Below are positions 40,939 through 50,108 of a stretch of DNA of 64,000 nucleotides, piece after piece; the first letter of the stretch is position 1; each line of letters starts with the position of its first letter. Source of the DNA: UBA8079 sp049601915 (GTDB taxonomy: Bacteria > Pseudomonadota > Alphaproteobacteria > UBA6615); the NCBI GenBank assembly GCA_049601915.1, contig JBMYRB010000003.1:1-64000 (forward strand). Direction: 5' to 3'. The notes beneath the pieces are model-generated. The model was given only the letters and a program-made list of their open reading frames with translations, had not been told where the DNA came from and searched no databases. Position numbers and translations under genes: made by a program.

Positions 40939-42957
40939 CTAAACGTCGAGCTCGGCCACGAATTTGGCATTGTCCTGGATGAACCTGAAACGAAGCTCTG
41001 CCTTGCGGCCCATGAGCTGTTCGACCAGTTGCGCCGTGGCTTTGGCGTCGCGGGCGCGGGATTTTTCCGCATCCGTGGCGCTGGGCAGTGCGACCTGAAT
41101 GAGCTGGCGTTTCTCCGGGTCCATGGTCGTATCGCGCAGCTGGGCCGGGGGCATCTCGCCCAGGCCCTTGAACCGGCTGATTTCGACCTTGCCCGCGCCT
41201 GAGAAATGCTCCGCCATCAGGCGTTCGCGGTCGGCATCGTCCAGCGCGTAGACCACGTCACCGCCCTTGGCCAGCCTGTAAAGCGGCGGCACGGCGAGAA
41301 ACAGATGCCCGTTGGTCACCAGTTCGGACATTTCGCGATAGAAGAAGGTCATGAGCAGGGACGCGATATGAGCGCCGTCGACGTCGGCGTCGGTCATGAT
41401 GACCACGCGCTCGTAGCGCAGCTTCGACAGATCGAAGGTCTTGCCGGACCCGCAGCCGAGCGCCTGTATCAGATCGCTCAGTTCCTGGTTGCCGCGCAGC
41501 TTGTCGGCCGACGCGCTGGCGACGTTCAGAATCTTGCCGCGCAGCGGGAGAATGGCCTGGGTCGCGCGGCTGCGCGCCTGTTTGGCCGATCCGCCCGCGC
41601 TGTCGCCCTCGACGAGGAAGATTTCCGTGCCTTCCGCGCTGGAGCGTGTGCAATCGGCAAGCTTTCCGGGGAGGCGGGACTTGCGGCCGGCGGTCTTGCG
41701 TTTCATCGCCCGGTCTTCGCGCCGGCGCTTGCGCTCCTCGGCGCGTTCGATCGCCCATTCCAGCAGCGCATCCGCATTCTGCCGGTCGTTCGACAAATGA
41801 TGGTCGAAATGGTCCTTGAGCTGCGCCTCGACGATCCGTGCCGCCTCGGGCATGGACAGCTTTTCCTTGGTCTGGCCCTGGAATTGCGGTTCGGCGATGA
41901 ACAGCGACAGGACAATCGCCGCACCGTCGGCGATATCGTCGGCGGTCAGCTGACCTGCCTTGCGGTTGTTGGTGAGTTCGCCATAGCCCTTGAGGCCGCG
42001 GGTCAGTGCGCCGCGGATGCCGGCGACATGGCTCCCGCCCTCGGGCGTGGGAACGGTGTTGCAATAGGAGCTGACGAAGCCTTCGCCGTCGGTGGGCCAG
42101 CACACGGCCCATTCAATGTGGCCCTGGGTGCCGTTAAGGTCGGCCCGGCCGGCGAAGATATCTGCCCCGACGAGCGGGCGTTCGCCGATCGTCGAGCGCA
42201 GATAATCGAGGATGCCATCTGCAAACTGGAATATTTCGGCTTCCGGCACATCGTCGGCCCCCGGCAGTTCGGGGTCGCGTGACCAGCGTATCTCGACACC
42301 GCGAAACAGATACGCCTTGGACTTCGCCATATCGTACAGGCGTTGTGCATCAAAGGTGGCGGTTTTGCCGAAGATTTCCGGGTCGGGCAGGAAGATCACG
42401 GTCGTGCCGCGCCGGTTCTGCACCGCTTTCAATTTCTTCAGCTTACCGGTTGGTTTGCCTTGCGAATATTCCTGCGCCCAGAGCTCCTTGTCGCGAGCCA
42501 CCTCGACCCTGAGCGTTGCGGCGAGCGCGTTGACGACACTGAGGCCGACGCCGTGCAGGCCCCCCGATGTCTGGTAGGCCTTGCCGTCGAACTTGCCGCC
42601 CGAATGGAGCGTCGTCAGGATGACCTCGAGCGCCGACTTGTTCTTGAATTTGGGGTGCGGGTCGATCGGGATACCGCGTCCGTTGTCCGTCATCGCGAGT
42701 GAACCGTCGGCGTTCAGGTGCATCTCGATACGGTCGGCATGGCCGGCGACGGCCTCGTCCATGGAATTGTCGAGGATTTCCGCGGCCAGATGATGCAGGG
42801 CGCGCGCATCGGTGCCACCGATATACATGCCAGGTCGCCGGCGCACCGGCTCGAGCCCCTCGAGGACCTCGATGTCGTCGGCAGTGTAGTTACCGCCGCC
42901 CGATGGGGCCTCGTCGAACAATCCTGGGTCTTCGGTTTTGCGTTTTGCGCGTGCCAC
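40939..42957 (-). CDS. parE: DNA topoisomerase IV subunit B
   Basis: A 672-residue GTG-started protein with a GHKL ATPase domain (RRRPGMYIGGTD, DNGRGIPID, GGLHGVGLSVVNAL), a transducer domain and a Toprim domain. The Toprim domain shows EGDSAGGSAKQ and PLRGKILN. The N-terminal glutamate/glycine-rich leader (FDEAPSGGGNYTADDIEVLEGLE) is typical of alphaproteobacterial ParE. With ParC it decatenates replicated chromosomes. The GTG at 42957 was chosen because it gives the family length; the frame is open upstream to 43125 across the yciA remnant region. Confidence 0.95.
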   Translation of the reverse strand: MARAKRKTEDPGLFDEAPSGGGNYTADDIEVLEGLEPVRRRPGMYIGGTDARALHHLAAEILDNSMDEAVAGHADRIEMHLNADGSLAMTDNGRGIPIDPHPKFKNKSALEVILTTLHSGGKFDGKAYQTSGGLHGVGLSVVNALAATLRVEVARDKELWAQEYSQGKPTGKLKKLKAVQNRRGTTVIFLPDPEIFGKTATFDAQRLYDMAKSKAYLFRGVEIRWSRDPELPGADDVPEAEIFQFADGILDYLRSTIGERPLVGADIFAGRADLNGTQGHIEWAVCWPTDGEGFVSSYCNTVPTPEGGSHVAGIRGALTRGLKGYGELTNNRKAGQLTADDIADGAAIVLSLFIAEPQFQGQTKEKLSMPEAARIVEAQLKDHFDHHLSNDRQNADALLEWAIERAEERKRRREDRAMKRKTAGRKSRLPGKLADCTRSSAEGTEIFLVEGDSAGGSAKQARSRATQAILPLRGKILNVASASADKLRGNQELSDLIQALGCGSGKTFDLSKLRYERVVIMTDADVDGAHIASLLMTFFYREMSELVTNGHLFLAVPPLYRLAKGGDVVYALDDADRERLMAEHFSGAGKVEISRFKGLGEMPPAQLRDTTMDPEKRQLIQVALPSATDAEKSRARDAKATAQLVEQLMGRKAELRFRFIQDNAKFVAELDV

Positions 42958-43081
42958 GGTGGCCTCGGTTAAAAGTAATCCTAAGTTTCCCGTCGTGCAC
43001 CGCTCGCCGCCCGACTCCAAGGCGAAATCCAAGATGGCGCCGACTGAGCGCAATATGTGATGATTCGCGGGTGAGGTGACA

Positions 43082-43488
43082 ATGAAGAACGCAGTTGAAG
43101 AAGAACCACGCGGTGAATTGTTCATCTAGGCCGCGGCCATGCCCGCTGACACCAACCCGAACGGTGACATTTTCGGCGGCTGGCTGCTGGCGCAGATGGA
43201 TATCGCCGGCGGCATTGCGGCGCGCAGCCACTCGGGTGGCCGCACGGTGACGATCGCCGTCGAGTCCATGGTCTTCAAGAAACCGGTGCAGGTGGGGATG
43301 TCGTGTCCTGTTACGCCGATCTCGAAAAGGTCGGCCGGACGTCGACGACCTCCCTGAACGAGGTCTGGACAATCCGCCGCGACAGTTTCGTGCGCGAAAA
43401 AAAAGTGACCTAAGGCGTGTTCACCTATGTAGCAATAGGACCAGACGGGAAATCACGCGTGATTGAACAGGAGGGCGCGGCCACATGA
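43082..43488 (+). pseudogene. yciA: Decayed acyl-CoA thioesterase (YciA-like, hotdog fold)
   Basis: The reconstructed frame starts MKNAVEEEPRGELFI, reaches a TAG at 43127-43129, then encodes MPADTNPNGDIFGGWLLAQM, the YciA hotdog signature with its catalytic Asp. A one-base deletion at about 43293-43297 shifts into the frame VVSCYADLEKVGRTSTT. A TAA at 43411-43413 then precedes GVFTYVAIGPDGKS. These three lesions show that the gene is dead. It normally cleaves acyl-CoAs. Confidence 0.88.
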
Positions 43489-43838
43489 TTGGGAAATCCG
43501 GAATCACGGCGATGCTTGCCAGCGCGGCCCTCGGGATGGGGATCATCGGCGGCACAGCCATGGCGGGCGAGGCGGATGTGACCGCGGTCGCGATGCACAG
43601 CGGCAGCACCTACAGCTTCGCCGTGACCGTGCGCCATGCTGATGAGGGCTGGGAGCATTATGCCAACCACTGGGAAGTCGTCAGCCTCGACGGCAAGGTT
43701 CTCGCGACCCGCGCGCTGGCCCACCCGCATGTCAACGAACAACCCTTCACGCGCTCCCTGTCGGGCGTTTCGGTGCCGGCGGGTACGAAGGAAGCCCGCA
43801 TACGCGCGAACGAAAATGTCCCCGGAACTGATCGTTGA
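43485..43838 (+). pseudogene. Truncated exported protein of unknown family
   Basis: A 117-residue frame with a Sec signal peptide (AGIIGGTAMA-type, cleavage after AMA near residue 27) and a small beta-rich domain (ADEGWEHYANHWEVVSLDGK, ALAHPHVNEQPFTRSL). The family normally runs past the RIRANENVPG point, but a TGA at 43836 ends it. The sequence beyond belongs to a different protein (the ArsI/CadI remnant) in the same frame. It is likely a deletion chimera. The ATG overlaps the decayed yciA stop codon. Confidence 0.55.
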
Positions 43839-44176
43839 CCTGGCGACGGGCAAGTCGCGCCGGGTATCGAGCATCTCGGGTTTCACTTCGACACGAAGGA
43901 AGAGTTCGAGGCGTTTCGGGGCGAGGCCGATCGCGCGCCGCTGGGCCGCACAAATGAGGACGGAACCACCTGCTGCTATGCCCCGTCTGACAAGGCGTGG
44001 TTCACCGATCCGGACAATGTGCCGTGGGAGACCTTCTTCACCTTCGGCGACTCCGGCACCTATCACGGCCTGGACACGCCCGCGGGTGCACCGGGCATGC
44101 CGGTCATGAGCCACGAGAACGGTGCGGGGGCGTACTGCGTTCCGGACAGAGCGGGTCACAATTGTCCTAAGAAAAA
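43839..44176 (+). pseudogene. C-terminal remnant of an ArsI/CadI-type VOC metalloprotein
   Basis: Directly after the TGA the same frame reads GIEHLGFHFDTKEEFEAFRG and later CCYAPSDKAWFTDPDNVPWE. This is the distinctive cysteine-pair region of ArsI/CadI VOC proteins (arsenic C-As lyase or cadmium-induced protein). The N-terminal betaalphabeta motif is missing, so only part of the fold remains. The frame runs on to 44330 through the glnA terminator and the antisense glnA end. Confidence 0.7.
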
Positions 44177-44198
44177 GGCCCCGCCTGTTGGCGGGGCC
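44171..44198 (-). terminator. Rho-independent terminator of glnBA
   Basis: On the minus strand a perfect 9-bp stem GGCCCCGCC (loop AACA) GGCGGGGCC is followed by TTTTTC. It lies about 26 bases after the glnA stop codon. Confidence 0.9.
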
Positions 44199-44223
44199 TT
44201 CGTCATTTGTCGTCCGGCTTTTG

Positions 44224-45633
<1,410 letters not shown>

Positions 45634-45704
45634 TGGTTAGGCTCTCCTGTCTTTCGGAAAAATCTTTTGATGTGTGATCGAACTTCTACTCAACTTCAAA
45701 ACCG

Positions 45705-46043
45705 CTACACGGCGTCCGCGCCGCGTTCACCAGTACGAATCCGGATCGCCTCGTCGATCGTTGAGACGAATATTTTTCCATCCCCGATGCGACCCGTGCG
45801 GGCGGCTTCCTGGATGGCCTCGATTGCCCGTTCGACCTGAGAATCCTCAAGGACGATCTCGATCTTCACTTTGGGCAGAAAGTCGACGACGTATTCGGCG
45901 CCGCGATAAAGCTCTGTATGGCCCTTCTGACGGCCAAAACCCTTGGCTTCAACTACCGTGATGCCGTTGAGCCCGACCTCGTGCAGAGATTCCTTCACTT
46001 CGTCGAGCTTGAACGGTTTGATAATGGCTTCGATCTTTTTCAT
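45705..46043 (-). CDS. glnB: PII nitrogen-regulatory protein
   Basis: A 112-residue PII protein. The T-loop carries the uridylylation site Tyr51 in RGAEYVVDF, and the B- and C-loop signatures GKIFV and IRTGERG are present. It senses 2-oxoglutarate and ATP/ADP and controls GlnE, NtrB and glutamine synthetase. The start at 46043 gives the canonical MKKIEAIIKPF. It lies upstream of glnA and behind a sigma-54 promoter, so the operon should be nitrogen-controlled by NtrC. Confidence 0.96.
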   Translation of the reverse strand: MKKIEAIIKPFKLDEVKESLHEVGLNGITVVEAKGFGRQKGHTELYRGAEYVVDFLPKVKIEIVLEDSQVERAIEAIQEAARTGRIGDGKIFVSTIDEAIRIRTGERGADAV

Positions 46044-46115
46044 TTGCTGTCTCTTGCCTCCACCGTAGTGCTCAATCGGCGGGCACAGAGCGCACACCGC
46101 CGACATATTGGGCAT

Positions 46116-46131
46116 AGCATTGTTTGTGCCA
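46116..46131 (-). promoter_or_regulatory. Sigma-54 promoter of glnB-glnA
   Basis: On the minus strand TGGCACAAACAATGCT places the invariant GG and GC with 10 bases between them, as in the -24/-12 consensus TGGCAC-N5-TTGCT. The transcript would start near 46104, leaving a leader of about 60 nt before glnB. This fits NtrC control of glnBA. I did not find a clear NtrC enhancer site in the upstream 100 bases. Confidence 0.7.
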
Positions 46132-46214
46132 GTTGACGCACATGTGCAATTAGCTGAAAGTAAAGGGAAAAAATATCCTGCGCTACAGTCTGTTACGTCT
46201 AAATTGCTCGTATA

Positions 46215-46231
46215 ATAGGCAGTATGCCTAT
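46215..46231. promoter_or_regulatory. Palindrome ATAGGCA-gta-TGCCTAT
   Basis: A perfect inverted repeat with 7-bp arms and a 3-nt spacer lies 12 bases beyond the aminotransferase stop codon, upstream of the sigma-54 site. It may be a weak terminator for the aminotransferase or an operator. No T-run follows on the minus strand. Confidence 0.4.
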
Positions 46232-46242
46232 ATTTTGATCAA

Positions 46243-47421
46243 TTAGTTGTAGATCTCGCGTACCCGTTCGAGTGCCGCCTTTATATTCTCGACCGAGTTA
46301 GCGTAGGAAAATCGCACGTAATCCTTGCCCAGATGGCCAAAGCTGGTGCCCGCCACTGTAGCCACATATGCATCGCTCAGCAGCTTGTCCTGAACCTCCC
46401 GTGCCGATTGGCCGGTGCCGGAGATGTTGGGGAATGCATAAAAAGCGCCCATCGGCGTGCGGCAGGAGAATCCGTCGATCGCATTCAGTTCCTCGACGAT
46501 CACGTGCCGGCGTTCATCGAAGGCGCGGACCATTTCGTGCACGGAATCCTGCGGGCCCTCCAGGGCGGCGATGCCCGCGAACTGGGTGCCGGCGTTGACG
46601 CATGAATGGCAGTTGATCGCCATGCGCGTCGCGGCGTCCACCAAGCTTTCTGGCCACAGGGCGTAGCCTAGGCGCCAACCGGTCATGGCGTATGTCTTCG
46701 ACCAGCCGTCGAGCAGGATCAGGCGGTCGCGAAGATGCTCATAGGACAAGAGGCTGACATGCTCGTGTCCGTCATAGGTCATCTGGCCGTAAATCTCGTC
46801 TGAGAGTATCGCGACATGGGGGTGCTTCTCGAGGCCGGCCGCGAGCTTGTCCATCTCCGACTTGGGCACTGCGCCGCCGGTCGGGTTGGCCGGCGTGTTG
46901 ATGATCATCAGGCGGGTCGCGGGCGTGATCAGCGACAGCACCTGTTCCGCGTCGAACGAGAAATCATTCTCCTCGAGCAGCGGTATGGGAACGGCCTTCG
47001 CACCCGAGTAGTTGATGGCGGATTCATAGATCGGGAAGCCGGGGTTCGGATACATGATCTCGGCACCCGCCTCGCCGAACATCATGATGGCGAAGAACAT
47101 GGTTACCTTGCCCCCGGGCACGCACACGATGTTGTTGGGGTCCACCTCGACACCGCGCAGACGAAGAATGTCCGCCGCGACAGCCTCGCGCAGCGGCAGA
47201 ATACCGGGGGCGGGGGTGTATCCGTGATGCCCATCACGCAGCGCCCTCACGGCGGCCTCGACGATGTGTTCCGGCGTGCTGAAGTCTGGCTGGCCAATGC
47301 CCAGATTGATCACGTCATGTCCCTGGGCTTTCAGACCCTCGGCGCGGGCCAGGACCTCGAACGCGGATTCCGTTCCAAGGCGTGTCAAATTCACCGCCGT
47401 TTTTAGCTGCGCACCCGTCAT
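46243..47421 (-). CDS. Class I/II pyridoxal-phosphate aminotransferase
   Basis: A 392-residue fold-type I aminotransferase. The Lys-PLP motif is in LLDGWSKTYAMTGWRLGY, with NTPANPTGG and SDEIYGQM upstream and the C-terminal YVRFSYANSVENI. The pattern is that of AspC/alanine-type enzymes of alphaproteobacteria. It moves an amino group between an amino acid and a 2-oxo acid, but the substrate pair cannot be decided from sequence. It reads toward glnB on the same strand with 200 bp between. Confidence 0.9.
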   Translation of the reverse strand: MTGAQLKTAVNLTRLGTESAFEVLARAEGLKAQGHDVINLGIGQPDFSTPEHIVEAAVRALRDGHHGYTPAPGILPLREAVAADILRLRGVEVDPNNIVCVPGGKVTMFFAIMMFGEAGAEIMYPNPGFPIYESAINYSGAKAVPIPLLEENDFSFDAEQVLSLITPATRLMIINTPANPTGGAVPKSEMDKLAAGLEKHPHVAILSDEIYGQMTYDGHEHVSLLSYEHLRDRLILLDGWSKTYAMTGWRLGYALWPESLVDAATRMAINCHSCVNAGTQFAGIAALEGPQDSVHEMVRAFDERRHVIVEELNAIDGFSCRTPMGAFYAFPNISGTGQSAREVQDKLLSDAYVATVAGTSFGHLGKDYVRFSYANSVENIKAALERVREIYN

Positions 47422-47531
47422 ATCCGGTCTCTCAGTTTTTGCTCCGCGAAACGGCGCGCACTATAGGCGGTCGGTGTTTTGCAGGGCAAAAGCTTTCACG
47501 TCGCCCCGGAACCTGCAAACATCGCGACCCG

Positions 47532-48626
47532 ATGTTGGCCATTACGGGGGTAGGTGCCGTGTCCGAAGATCAATCGCGACCGCTCGACGATGAAGAGGTT
47601 CTGAAATACTGGATCCCGCGCCTGGTGGCCGATGGCGGTGATCCCAATGACGCCCTGGCGGTACGGAACCGGATTGCGACCTGGGATGAGTGGCCGGTGG
47701 CCTGGGCGGAAATAGGCGACGGGTATCTGGAGGTTGGCGCCGAGCGACAGGCGCGAGGGCATGGGGTGAGTGCCGCCGCCGCATTCGTGCGCGCGTCGGT
47801 TTGTTTTCATTTCGCGCAGGTCGTTGCCTTCCATCTGCCCGCACTCAAGAATGAGCTGCAGGCACGAAAAACGGACGCGTTTCGTCAGGCCGCACCCTTG
47901 ATGTCACCGTCTGCCGAGCGCCTCGAGATACCGTTTGGTGACACCGTTCTGCCGGCCTACTTGCGCGTACCGGAGGATCGTGATGGGCCGGTGCCGGGGG
48001 TGCTACTGGTGCCGGGGCTCGATTCAACCAAGGAAGATTTCGCCACCGTCATGGACTTCGCCGTCGCGCGCGGGCTCGCAGTGGTCGCCTTCGACGGACC
48101 GGGTCAGGGCGAGGTTCATCCCGGTTTGTTGCTCGGCCCTCGTTATGAAGATTGCATCACGGCGGCATTCGAGGCGATGGCGGCGCGGCCGGAAGTCGAT
48201 GGCGAACGCATTGGCACGATCGGGCGCAGCCTGGGCGGCATCTATGTGGTCAAGGCGGCGATCGATCCGCGGATCAAGGCAACGGTGGTGTTTGGCGGCG
48301 CCTGGGACCTGAGCGACTGGCTGACCATGCCGTCACTAATCCGTGACGGTTTCGTCTGGGCGACGGGCGCCGACGATGAAGCCGGCGCGTTGGACCGGTT
48401 GCCCGATGCGACGCTGGATGACTGCATCGACAATGTGACGTCACCGGTGCTCGTGGTTCACGGCCGACACGACGCGATCTTCAAGGCTACCCAGGCCGAA
48501 CGTATTGCCGCGGCGTTGCCGGACAATGGCGAGCTTTGGATGGTCGAGGATGGTGTCCATTGCTGCCACAACCGGGCGTTCGAGGTGCGCACGGGCATGG
48601 TGGACTGGCTCGTGGAGCATCTCTAA
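47532..48626 (+). CDS. Alpha/beta hydrolase, 2,6-dihydropseudooxynicotine hydrolase-like (paralogue 3)
   Basis: A 364-residue hydrolase with an N-terminal helical region and the core landmarks LVPGLDSTKEDFATV, AFDGPGQGE and elbow GRSLGG. The C-terminal HGRHDAIFK and DGVHCCHNR carry the acid and His. It belongs to the same group as 6284-7492 and 25132-26370. The start is not certain: an alternative GTG at 47559 lies just after GGGGGTAGG, and the frame is open upstream to 47382. It is divergent from the aminotransferase gene and overlaps a convergent small gene at its 3' end. Confidence 0.75.
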   Translation: MLAITGVGAVSEDQSRPLDDEEVLKYWIPRLVADGGDPNDALAVRNRIATWDEWPVAWAEIGDGYLEVGAERQARGHGVSAAAAFVRASVCFHFAQVVAFHLPALKNELQARKTDAFRQAAPLMSPSAERLEIPFGDTVLPAYLRVPEDRDGPVPGVLLVPGLDSTKEDFATVMDFAVARGLAVVAFDGPGQGEVHPGLLLGPRYEDCITAAFEAMAARPEVDGERIGTIGRSLGGIYVVKAAIDPRIKATVVFGGAWDLSDWLTMPSLIRDGFVWATGADDEAGALDRLPDATLDDCIDNVTSPVLVVHGRHDAIFKATQAERIAAALPDNGELWMVEDGVHCCHNRAFEVRTGMVDWLVEHL

Positions 48627-48843
48627 CTCGCCGGCATGTCGCGTTCGCGACCTTTGTGAAATAACACCGGCTAATCGCCGGGCGCCAAGATATGGCGCCG
48701 TGAAGAGTCGCCGTAACGCGTGACACACCGCCGCGCCATGACGCGCGACCGCGCGCGACACCCTCTTCGATGAGCGCGTTCCACTCCCGGGCAGACAAAT
48801 CGCCGGGATCGGGTTGTTGGTCGTGAAATTCCTCGATACGCAT
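48487..48843 (-). CDS. Small hypothetical protein with strong ribosome-binding site
   Basis: The frame starts at an ATG (48843) directly behind AAGGAGCTGATC, an excellent Shine-Dalgarno site with 6-nt spacing. The first 30 residues (DLSAREWNALIEEGVARGRA) look like a structured helix. The remainder overlaps the last 140 bases of the convergent hydrolase and becomes Arg/Cys-rich, so the protein may be shorter than the frame or frameshifted. I do not recognise the family. Confidence 0.4.
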   Translation of the reverse strand: MRIEEFHDQQPDPGDLSAREWNALIEEGVARGRASWRGGVSRVTATLHGAISWRPAISRCYFTKVANATCRRVRDAPRASPPCPCAPRTPGCGSNGHHPRPSKARHCPATPRQYVRPG

Positions 48844-48918
48844 GATCAGCTCCTTTGCGCCTCGTCCTTGCCGGGGGCTCGTCAGTTGGTGCGGGAGCTT
48901 TACCGTACCCGGTTACAT

Positions 48919-48941
48919 CATATATAATGAATTATTATGAT
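48919..48941. promoter_or_regulatory. AT-rich near-palindrome upstream of a lysR gene
   Basis: TCATatATAATgaATTATtATGA lies 25-47 bases upstream of the regulator ATG at 48966 and is an almost perfect inverted repeat in a GC-rich genome. It is a likely autoregulatory site of the LysR protein. Confidence 0.45.
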
Positions 48942-48965
48942 CAAATAGATCAGGAAAAAAGATGC

Positions 48966-49865
48966 ATGGATCTTTCGGACCTGCGCATATTTAAGGCCGT
49001 CGTCGAAGAGGGTGGCATAACCCGGGCCGCAGAGCGTCTGCACCGTGTCCAGTCGAACGTGACCACACGTGTGCGTCAGTTGGAAGAGGATCTCGGTGTT
49101 GATTTGTTCGTGCGTGAAGGACGCGGTCTGCATCTCGCCCCGGCCGGCCGGACGCTTGCGGGGTATGCCGATCGGTTACTCGAACTTGCCGAGGAAGCGC
49201 GCAATGCGGTTCAGGATTCGCGGCCACGGGGGCTGCTTCGTATCGGTTCGATGGAGAGCACGGCGTCGGTGCGATTGCCGGAGCCGTTGTCGCGCTATGC
49301 CGGGATGTATCCGGAGGTGACCCTGGAACTGTCTACGGGAAACCCGGAACAACTCGCCGCCGCGATCCTGGCCGGCGAGATCGATGTGGCATTCGGAGCC
49401 GGGCCGATTGCCGACGAACCCTTCGAACAGATACGCGCCTTTACCGAGGAGTTGGTGATTGTCTCGAGCATCGAGCATCACAATTTCGACCGTGAGCCGG
49501 ACGGAAGCTGGTCCCTGGTCGCCTTCGAACCGGGCTGTCCGCACCGCAAGCGTTTGCTCGACTGGGTCCAAGGGCGCGGGGAGGGGACGGCGCGCCTTGT
49601 GGAGATGGGCTCCTATCACGCGATCCTAGGCTGCGTGCTCATCGGCATGGGTATTTCGCTCATGCCGCGTAGCGTGCTCGATACTTTTCCGGAGAAGAAA
49701 AGGTTGCGTATCCACCCATTGCCGAAAGGTCAGGACAGCGCGGATACGATGATGTTCTGGCGCCGCGGCGGCGGAAGTCCGAGCGTGAATGCGCTGGTCG
49801 AACTGATCGCGGTATCGGACATGGGCAAGCGGAGACCGAAGGGTGGAAAAAAGAAGGCGGCATAG
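48966..49865 (+). CDS. LysR-family transcriptional regulator
   Basis: A 299-residue protein with the N-terminal winged helix-turn-helix (residues 5-60, TRAAERLHRVQSNVTTRVRQLE) and an effector domain. The ATG at 48966 gives the standard MDLSDLRIFKAVVE start; the frame is open upstream to 48855. The C-terminus has a Lys/Arg-rich tail (KRRPKGGKKKAA). The regulated genes are not obvious: the upstream neighbour is on the opposite strand and the downstream one is tRNA-His. Confidence 0.9.
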   Translation: MDLSDLRIFKAVVEEGGITRAAERLHRVQSNVTTRVRQLEEDLGVDLFVREGRGLHLAPAGRTLAGYADRLLELAEEARNAVQDSRPRGLLRIGSMESTASVRLPEPLSRYAGMYPEVTLELSTGNPEQLAAAILAGEIDVAFGAGPIADEPFEQIRAFTEELVIVSSIEHHNFDREPDGSWSLVAFEPGCPHRKRLLDWVQGRGEGTARLVEMGSYHAILGCVLIGMGISLMPRSVLDTFPEKKRLRIHPLPKGQDSADTMMFWRRGGGSPSVNALVELIAVSDMGKRRPKGGKKKAA

Positions 49866-49923
49866 GATCGCACGCCCGCGCTTGACGCGATCCGGTCCGG
49901 CGACTACACAAACGCCCGCTTGT

Positions 49924-50001
49924 GGTGGCTGTAGCTCAGTTGGTTAGAGCGCCTGGTTGTGGTCCAGGAGGTCGTGGGTTCAAATCCCATCAGCCACCCC
50001 A
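49924..50001 (+). tRNA. tRNA-His (GTG)
   Basis: A complete cloverleaf: acceptor GTGGCTG pairing with CAGCCAC, the extra G at position -1 (49924) opposite C73, a D-arm, anticodon loop TTGTGGT with anticodon GTG, T-loop TTCAAAT and an encoded CCA at 49999-50001. Confidence 0.97.
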
Positions 50002-50108
50002 TTTCCCCATCGCAGAACAACCGACAGGGTCCGGCGACTGACCTGGCGCAATTCGGCCGCTCTTTGTGCGGCTATGCTTGTGACGGATTGTGAGCGAGTA
50101 TTTCGACG

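Noticed and set aside
46138..46147. GCACATGTGC as an NtrC enhancer
   Set aside because: The two half-sites are only 2 bases apart, whereas NtrC sites have a wider spacing. It is reported only as a nearby palindrome.
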